NCBI GenBank assembly: GCA_902805475.1
Contig: CADCSX010000003.1
Span: 1,488,001-1,552,000, forward strand
Length of the DNA stretch: 64,000 nt
From: Entonaema liquescens
Taxonomy: Eukaryota; Ascomycota; Sordariomycetes; Xylariales; Xylariaceae
Reading direction: 5' to 3'
Of the stretch, positions 56,554-64,000 are shown in pieces. The position numbers and the translations under genes are program-made. The notes under the pieces are model-generated. The model searched no databases. It was not told the origin of the DNA and saw only the letters and a list, made by a program, of their open reading frames with translations. Position 1 is the stretch's first letter; each line of letters starts with the position of its first letter.

Positions 56554-59294
56554 CATAGATGTCGGCGTACAAAAATGAGGTAGTCCTTTAAAAAGGTCCA
56601 CTTGCATATTATTACTTAGCAGAAATGTTCGCATACTACTACATAAGTACTGTCATGCCCCATGCCCATGTCCATGCTCAAGCCTAGGCCCCCTGTTCCC
56701 GTCCTTAAAAGTCCTACATTAAGTATTTTAGTACCTACTAACGTTTGGGTGTACCTTGCTTCAGGGCGTATTCTTAGCTACCTTACTTACAGGCTTAGAC
56801 ATAAAATACCTCGGATTTAGCTTTGATTATCCTAGAAGCATTCTGTTTTTGGACACTTACATGTGGTTTCGCCTCTCACTTCTGGGTAGTCTACATGTCG
56901 TTTCGTATAGTTTCTTGAAGAATCGCCCGCATAAAGTCACCAAGCCATTAAGCCATTCATTGAACGCCATTCAAAAGATTCGAGTGATTTGGATTTATGA
57001 TACCCATGCTTCTGGATCGTCACGAACACGTCCCCCCACTTCCCGTGTTATTATTCTGCTTCCATCACCCAATCCCTGACCCTCGTCTGATTGCGTAACT
57101 CACTCGGTGCTATAGCTTGACCTTGAACTGTCACACGGCTTCATATTCACCTATTTCTATTTTCTATTATATTCCTGTTTTAGATATTCTACTGGTGCGA
57201 AAGGCTAGTACTTATTCAAACCAGACGGATACTAGGAGACGTAAGCGTAGGATGGTCTACGTTGTCTACGCGGCACTTGAATACGTAGAAAACACTGCGC
57301 AAACAGCGCTAAATCCTAAATGCAGAAATATGATTGACGACTTTCAAACCGGTCGAGGGTGTAAATGCACCCTGCTAGATACAGATAGCTAGCCGAGAAT
57401 GAGGATTGCTAAGTCAGAAAAAGCGCGCGCTTATAAAGTCACACAGCGTGTGTGGGAACGGAATGGTGTGAGCGAACCCAAACGCATATTAGGCCTTGTT
57501 CATACTATGTAGTGTATTCGAGCCGATGTAAGGCAAGGATACCTAAGCGCATGGGTGTGATGGTAAGCATTCTATCGGAGTGGTGTAGCTATTCCGGGGC
57601 AGCGTATCCTAGAATCCTAGGCTTTTGTCGAGACCGTTCTCTCGAGCTTTGAGGCGAAGAGGTTCGCCTCGGGACGAAGGACGATAGTACAGTAGCATTA
57701 TAGTACGTGTTTGTTGATTAATACTGAGCTTTTCGAGGCGGTGTGCTCTCTCTATGAATACAGAATACATGATGATTTCACGCTTCTTTTGTTGTGTTCT
57801 ATGCCCAGTTCTTCATGGCACCCTGCCCATCCAAAGTCCAACTTGTCACCTCGGTATCGCAAATAGATTACGAAAAATCGGGCCTAAGCAGTAGCCTCGA
57901 CGGCCGTCAGCGAAAGGTTTACACGGTGATTACGAAGTACGGCATGCGCTCCTGAAACTTGGCTCGCATTGTCGTACTGCTGCTACTATTCTTATTGTCA
58001 TCACCGTTATTCTGCAAGGTCGCGTCACGGGAATTGTAATACCCCAGCTTTAACAGACTAGGTAGCAAGCGAAGAGGGAAGAAACGTGTCTAGTGTTGTA
58101 CGGATATAGATCGTCGGTGAGCGGTTTGCGCAATGTTTTTTGCTCTTCAATCACCATGGACCATTCGGGACTTTTACGGTCCAGCACTGAAACGCGACGT
58201 CAGCTTCTGCGAGGGCATCGCTAGACTTAAGCTACGATGCATATCATAGACTGTAAGTCCGGGTTGGCATGGAGAAAGTATCACAAATGTACCGCACAGC
58301 AAAGTACCAGTGCTAGAGACTGAGAGGGTAAGAAGATTAAGGCGCCGATACGATGGATCGTGTGTGTCAATCCCTGTCCTCCCGGGTTCTGATGGTTTCC
58401 TGGGGGCCGCAACGAGCAACCAGGATCACCACCAAGCGACCAGGGTCCTCTTTATGGATCTTACACAGCGACGAGCTTGCTAAGGTTGTTTAATAAACGG
58501 TGGAGTGTGTTGTTGGTTGCCCTGTCTGCTCCGGGATTCCCATTGATAAGCTCCCGGTTAAAACTTGATGGGCCGATAGACAAGAGTATCTCTCCTAGAA
58601 TGTTCTGATCCTGTAAAATAGGGCGAATATGGAGGTTTTAGGGTAATTCTTGGGTGTGATGCCGGGACGGTCCTGTTTCTCCTTATGCCAGCGAGTGAGA
58701 CATACATACATACACACCATACATATTCCAACTTGAACCTTTCGCTCTATCGACCCATATGTATGTACGTAGGCACCAGGGGGCGCGTTCTATTTCCCCA
58801 TGTCTTCTGAAACATACGTACATTTGCAGGGACACCAAGAGTCACCGCCAGCACTAACGCAAAGGCGTTGGCTAGGACCGGGTATCCTATGGTTGGCGTG
58901 CTGTGTCTATTAAAGATTCTAGGACGGGACGAGACCTACGGTTCCAACTCGGCACTAACTGACGTCGTGACATGTAATGGTATTTTTACTTATTTCACTT
59001 TTTTTTTATTTTTTATTTTTTATTTTATTTTTTTCGCTAGTTATCTTGTATGATTTGCTGAATGGCCTCGGCTTGCATACGCACCTTATGTTAAGTACAT
59101 TACATTGTTACCACCACCACCACCACCCTTCACTCTTCTACACCCCTACTCCTATTGTGGAAGGGCCCCCATTTTGTTCCTGACATGAATTCTATCGCAT
59201 CTCTACAACTTGTCTTACATCTGTACTTTCACCACCGTACCTTTACACCTTTTACCTAAATGTCCCACGCCTGTGCTACAAGTGTTCGTACCAT

Positions 59295-59328
59295 GTACAG
59301 CATATAGCATACAGCATACAGCATAGCA
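59295..59328. repeat. CAGCATA tandem repeat
   Basis: About four to five copies of a CAGCATA/TAGCATA seven-base unit in the gene-poor region. Confidence 0.75.
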
Positions 59329-60799
59329 GATACCTGCTGCATATATGTATCTTGATGCAAAGTAGTACCAGCTGATTTGATCATAGGAAATTTTTCATGC
59401 ATGGAGACATATAAGTAATCCATTGGTTAGACTTTCAAGTGTATCTCATCATAGCAAAAAGTGAATACATCGAATCTTCCCCCACGTTCTGCCCTTCGGA
59501 AACTTCGTTTTGTAATTTACTAGCACGGCTTTCCAAAGCTCGACGCTTCGTAGGACACCCTCGTCTTTTCTTGGCTATTCTTGGCAAACTCGATCATAAG
59601 ACCCCATGCACACAAGAAAGCAGGGGCTCATCCCCCCTGTCGCTCAACCTAGCTCGGCCTGGGGTTGCAGACGCATTGTATGTCTAAGGTACAAATACAT
59701 GTATAGGTTAGAGCTGGGCAACTTACCTGGTCTCAAGAAACGGATTGGCCATGTCATGGAAGCCCATGAAAAACCCTCATTCGTCTGATCAGTTGCTGCA
59801 GACGATGAAATAGTTTCCTATGGATACCTACATGCCATCTGCAAACAACAGGGGAGCCTAAGGAAGAGTGAGGCGGAAGATTGACACTAGAGCTCTTATT
59901 TACTAGGCACACCTTAAGCCATTCATCGTCCCTCTGGTTCCTCGTCTCGACTGTTCCATTTTACGTATGTATGAATGTACGACTTGACGTGTACATATAG
60001 GTATACATTTGAAGTACATAGCGGGCATTCCCAGGTCGAGGATATATGCAGGCAAGCCATGACATAAGAACTTTTCATAGTTATTGGTCTTGTGCATATG
60101 TCCAATACCTATCGTTGAATCGGGAACCCTGCAGCTGCTTGCGAAGAGCTCCTTGAGTTATGTGCAGTGCCTACTACATTAAACACAGCCCTCGGTTTAG
60201 ATACTGTCTGGTCTGGGTAGCTTCAATAATAAATATAACACCCGGTCCGCTAGTCACCAGTACACGTACCTAACATATAATACCGAATAAAATCACATAG
60301 AGCCTTGGGACTAACAGGATCCCCTTGGACTTGGTACTCCTACGGCATCTACCTATCAAATACCTATAAAACCCAACTGGCCCCGCGACTTTGACCACCT
60401 CCACATTCCCGTCTCCCTACCTCTCGACATAAGTATATTTAAGGAGGGCCCAAAGGGCGTAACGAAGGCGGCAGCGAGTGCTTATAGCGGCTCTCCCTAT
60501 CATTCTTCGGCCCACACCAACCTATACCTATCTTACCTATATATTATATCCATCTCTCTATAAAGGTGATAATTCGAGCATATCACCGAGACGTAACCTT
60601 CGGTCGCTCTGAACATATGCCAACAGCGGAAATCCCGTAACCTAAAGTAAGTTGGTTCCATCCACCCTGAACAGGACGTCGACGAATACTAACATAGCTA
60701 TCACCTAGCACCTAGCTATTCTATTCTCTTTTCTCACTCGATGACAATCGTCCTTTCTTGCTTCACCTTATCGACCTTATTATTCCCCGCATAATCAAA

Positions 60800-61528
60800 A
60801 TGTCTCCTAAAAGGTCAGACCCTATTAACGCCCCTCTCGCCGACCAAATCTCCGAGCTGGGCCGGGCGTGTGATGGTGGGGAGAGCTATGACTACCTTCA
60901 CATCGACAACTTCGACTATCGTCCCCCGCATCTCAACGACGAAAACTTTCCTTGTACACAACCTAACGGCTCCGCCACTCAACCCAGGCGATGCCATGTA
61001 ATTGAAAACAACCATGCTGCCGACAACAACACTGAACACATGACAGCTAACGGCGACGAAAACTACACCTTCATGTACGCACCGTCATCCGCTAACACGG
61101 ACGCCACCCTAAAGCGTGGTGATCCTTTCGTATATCGGCCTGAATTGGACTTTATTATCAACCGCAACTATACCAGTAACAATAGCACCCAACCCTTGAC
61201 CGCGGCAGCCGTCGCCGCGCTCGACTACACCAACCAGACTCAGTCTTTCGACGGAAACATCTATGGCTGGCGGCCCCGAGTCGGACGTGCCGAGCAAGGC
61301 GACCCAGTCGACTACTGGAGCACCACCCACTTGATGGCCAAAGCTCCCAAGAGCCATACCTCAATGGCGACAAGCATATCGTGGTGCATGGTCCCTTCGG
61401 CCCATGAACACTACGATGCGGAGATGCTCCGAGACGTGGGAGGCTGGTCCGACATCCCGGCCGACCCTACTACTGCTATGGCGAGAAGCATCCGAGACGA
61501 AGACGTGTCCGAAGCCCAAGGGCGATGA
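60800..61528 (+). CDS. Hypothetical protein, Asn/Asp/Thr-rich
   Basis: A single open frame of 242 residues from the ATG at 60800 (MSPKRSDPINAP). An in-frame extension upstream lacks an ATG. The protein is hydrophilic, with no signal peptide or membrane helix, and is rich in Asn, Asp, Thr and Ala. Short aromatic motifs recur: YDYLHIDNFDYRPP, YTFMYAPS, DPFVYRPELDF and GNIYGWRPR. Base composition is more GC-rich than in the flanks, with C or G favoured at third positions, and this is the main argument that it is a real gene. I recognise no domain. It stands alone between two gene-poor stretches, which would fit a lineage-specific gene. An unseen intron or extra exon is possible. Confidence 0.6.
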   Translation: MSPKRSDPINAPLADQISELGRACDGGESYDYLHIDNFDYRPPHLNDENFPCTQPNGSATQPRRCHVIENNHAADNNTEHMTANGDENYTFMYAPSSANTDATLKRGDPFVYRPELDFIINRNYTSNNSTQPLTAAAVAALDYTNQTQSFDGNIYGWRPRVGRAEQGDPVDYWSTTHLMAKAPKSHTSMATSISWCMVPSAHEHYDAEMLRDVGGWSDIPADPTTAMARSIRDEDVSEAQGR

Positions 61529-63790
61529 GGTTCATGACCATGACGATGAAAGATGACGAGATTTAATAACATGGGTCGGTGTTGGATACCTGTATTTGGA
61601 CCGGCGTTCTGGGGAAGTTGATGGGGGGAAAAGGGTTTCCTTCTGTCGATAATATTTGGGACTATAAGGGTTATGATCTTCCATCCTCATATTCTATTGT
61701 ACCACCATATAATTTGGTGGTCCTCATCCATCTATAAGCGGCCACACAGAACATGTATAGGTGGGTGGTTCAAGCGGGAGGCTCGTATTTTTCTAGATAA
61801 GCTTTGCGGCGTCTTGGGAGTTGTCTCGGGTATTAATATAACGAATGATAATGTCGACGTGATGCAAATCGTTCCTTGGTTCTTTTATAGTGCGGTCAAT
61901 CTCTCGTAATACTCATGATGCCATCCTCGTATACCCAAATGTCTCGCCTCCAGGTATATTCTTCCCACAAACTTGTTAAACTCTCTGTTCAACTTTGAAT
62001 GAAGTAGTCAATAGTGACGCTGTCACATCCAAGCCTTGACGCCATGTGGCCGCTTCTAGATCTCAAGCCCCCGGCTGCGAGCCTACATCATCTGACATTG
62101 CATCGGCGCGCAACCACTATCACGGTCGCCGTGCTCCATCACACCGCATAATGGAAGACGAAAAGAAGCCTTACTTATCGTTCTTCCCCCCCCCCCCAAA
62201 TTGCGACCCGAGGCAGAGGTCCTCGCCGTAATCCATACCTACTCCGCACCGCCACACATTTTTCTTCAAATTTTTCTTTTCTCACTCAGATCCGCGTAAC
62301 CCAACTTCAGGCCGTCACATGCGGGGATTTTTCCTGCAGAGAAGTTTTTCCCAAAATTTTCTTTTTTGACTGTGCCCGACTATGTGGAATACCCGCCACG
62401 ATCGATACCACCCACACCTCCCACCGCGCCCTTGGCGTCGGATTTCGACTTCGATGAATAGCCACTAGCCGGGTAGCTGACCCGTTGGGATTGATCGTAC
62501 AACTACCTCGTAATTGCGATTTCTACTTCAACTAGGAGGAAATAAAACTCGAGAAAAAAAAAAAAAACAGTGACGAAATTGCCAATTGATCATGCTGCGT
62601 AGAAGGCTCGTGGTCCACAGAAGCATATTTCCAACTTGGAAATATCCAACCTCGAGCAGAGATAGAAAACAAGAAGAAGAATAGGAAAAAAAAGAGCGAA
62701 CAATAAATAATCATGAACGGCACCCATATTTTCTTTATAGAAAAACAGGGGGCAAACTGACTGACTTGACTGATGCCTGCTCACCAACCCTCCTCTTCCC
62801 TTGCATGATTGTTATTCGCCTGCTGCCAGACACAGAACCAACATAACACGTTCCAACCGCTCTCCCTGGAACCACTATGTCGGAGTCGTCATGGAGGGGG
62901 GGTTGTGTGGAATCCTTGTATATCAATGTGTATATGCAAAATACCGAGTAGGCCGACATAAACACTTCTTAACTCTTTCCCCTATCAGAAAGGATTTCGT
63001 CGTGGTCGCTTGCGTATAGTAATCGATGTTGGTAACCTGCATACGGATTGCATGAACCGATCGCGGGGTTCGGCGAGATATTGCAGAGTGCTATGGTTCT
63101 GGTTACTGCGTAGCCCATATGGGCGTGGCCTCGATTTGAGCTGGTGTCCCATCGTATAACTATAGTTAATAGGCAGTTTGAGTTATGTCTAGAATTGGAC
63201 TTGCACTCGTCTTGCGAGGCTCTTAATCAATGTCCGTGGCGTGGGAGGAGATTTAACTTGGCAACGGTGAGCTGACTTCTGCAGTCTGGACTGCTGAAAA
63301 AGAACATCGACGAAATAGCTTCTAGGACGACAAGTTTCGATCGGATAATAATGGAGTGTGAGTCTAGGAACTAGACGAATAGTTGGTCGCTGCGAAGAAC
63401 TGTTAAAGGAACTTCGATAGAAGGGACTCTGGCGATGAGGTAGATTGTGAAGGAGCGTGTTTGTAACCTGAGGATCTACCCCCAAGAACCAACACATTCA
63501 TCGTTGTTCTAGTCCCATATTAAGGGCTGATGGACTCAGACGGATCTGTGAGGTACCTGGTATGCGTAGCCTGGTTCGACCTGGACACTTTTGGGCTGCT
63601 CGCTATTTTCTTATAGTACCATCCATCGAACCGTCTTTACGAGTCCTGAATACCGATTTGTGATGTCTGAGGTATGCTTAGGCCGTGATTAAGGAGTCGT
63701 TTTTCTTGCTGCCTATTGATATCTTTTGTCGTACCTAATATCGACGAGTCTTCTCACCTGGGGTGGTCCCTTAAGTAGCACGATCTCCTC
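61529..63790. other. Intergenic, no convincing gene
   Basis: Two kilobases with short ORFs only. A minus-strand ORF of 102 codons (63189-63497) is Arg/Ser-rich and has no recognisable domain. A run of 10 C lies near 62187-62196 and a run of 13 A near 62554-62566. Confidence 0.5.
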
Positions 63791-63985
63791 TCAGAAATCC
63801 AGAGAATTGGACGTGAATCCATCAAGGATTAGCTGGTTGTTCTCTCTTTCTGATAATAATGATGGGTCGAGTATATTCGCTCCCCTGATATCGTATCGAT
63901 GGTAGAACCCGTAAAATGATACTGCATCTTGAGTCGTTAAGTTGATGGGAAACAAGGAGATTTTGCCGAGACTACTTACCGACAT
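63791..63985 (-). CDS. Possible 3' end of a minus-strand gene at the window edge
   Basis: A stop at 63791 closes a frame whose C-terminal 45 residues look protein-like (VSFYGFYHRYDIRGANILDP, then LLSERENNQLILDGF). A strong donor (TCGGTAAGTAG) on the minus strand lies near 63979, and an acceptor candidate (TTAACGACTCAAG) about 50 bases downstream. This suggests the last intron and last exon of a gene that begins beyond base 64000. The family cannot be told from this fragment, and the frame may be incidental. Confidence 0.3.
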   Translation of the reverse strand: MSVSSLGKISLFPINLTTQDAVSFYGFYHRYDIRGANILDPSLLSERENNQLILDGFTSNSLDF

Positions 63986-64000
63986 GCAGAAATGCCGCTA

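Larger units (their letters stand above)
53408..60799. other. Gene-poor 7.4-kb region
   Basis: I could not support any gene here. ORFs are under 140 codons, have no recognisable domains, and lack convincing splice partners. The region contains simple repeats (54011-54090, 56531-56553, 59295-59328) and several pyrimidine-rich stretches. The last 400 bp (about 60.4-60.8 kb) are CT-rich and probably form the promoter and leader of the gene at 60800. A long non-coding transcript or a large regulatory region cannot be excluded. Confidence 0.5.

Noticed and set aside
56756..57079. 107-codon ORF with hydrophobic start
   Set aside because: Codon use resembles the non-coding flanks and no domain is visible.
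63189..63497. 102-codon minus-strand ORF
   Set aside because: Arg/Ser-rich composition without recognisable domain. The signal is too weak to call a gene.

Overview
The window is a stretch of nuclear chromosome from a filamentous ascomycete, most likely a Sordariomycete. The order is a guess; the short TACCTAGG-type motifs scattered between genes recall Xylariales. The call rests on short GT-AG introns with CTAAC/CTGAC-like branch sites, long intergenic spaces, and orthologues of standard fungal housekeeping genes: adenylate cyclase, MOB2, LEO1, RTC4, dynamitin, RPS28, TSC10, and the small subunit of molybdopterin synthase. I see no bacterial-type operons, CRISPR arrays, rRNA genes or intact transposons.

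Layout. 0-8 kb (accessory-looking): the 3' end of an aldo-keto reductase, a 3-ketodihydrosphingosine reductase divergent from a fungal rhodopsin-like membrane protein, an AAA-type protein with decayed ATPase motifs, and a small basic His-rich protein. 10-13.8 kb: a RING-between-RING ubiquitin ligase and a small one-helix membrane protein. 14-18 kb: no convincing gene. 18-25 kb: one very large, Lys/Glu-rich, WG-repeat coiled-coil protein. At 26.3 kb there is what looks like an intron-containing tRNA-Gly(CCC). 27.7-34.4 kb: adenylate cyclase (minus strand). 37.6-53.4 kb: a dense housekeeping block with RTC4, dynamitin, RPS28, MOCS2A, a PSI-domain membrane protein, MOB2, LEO1 and a patatin-like protein. 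53.4-60.8 kb is a 7.4-kb stretch without a convincing gene, followed by one unrecognised ORF and about 2.5 kb of mostly empty sequence.

The genes form no single pathway. Several belong to core growth control (cAMP signalling, the MOB2/NDR-kinase polarity module, dynactin transport, Paf1-complex transcription, sphingolipid synthesis). Four conserved genes (WG-repeat protein, adenylate cyclase, dynamitin, patatin-like protein) each carry one apparent single-base deletion beside a short homopolymer. Because essential genes are hit in the same way, I read this as a base-calling or assembly problem rather than pseudogenisation. The best candidates for unusual biology are the tRNA with an A-box-like intron, the WG-repeat protein, the AAA pseudo-ATPase, and the patatin-like protein that lacks its catalytic serine. 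I did not find a clear multi-gene novel system.
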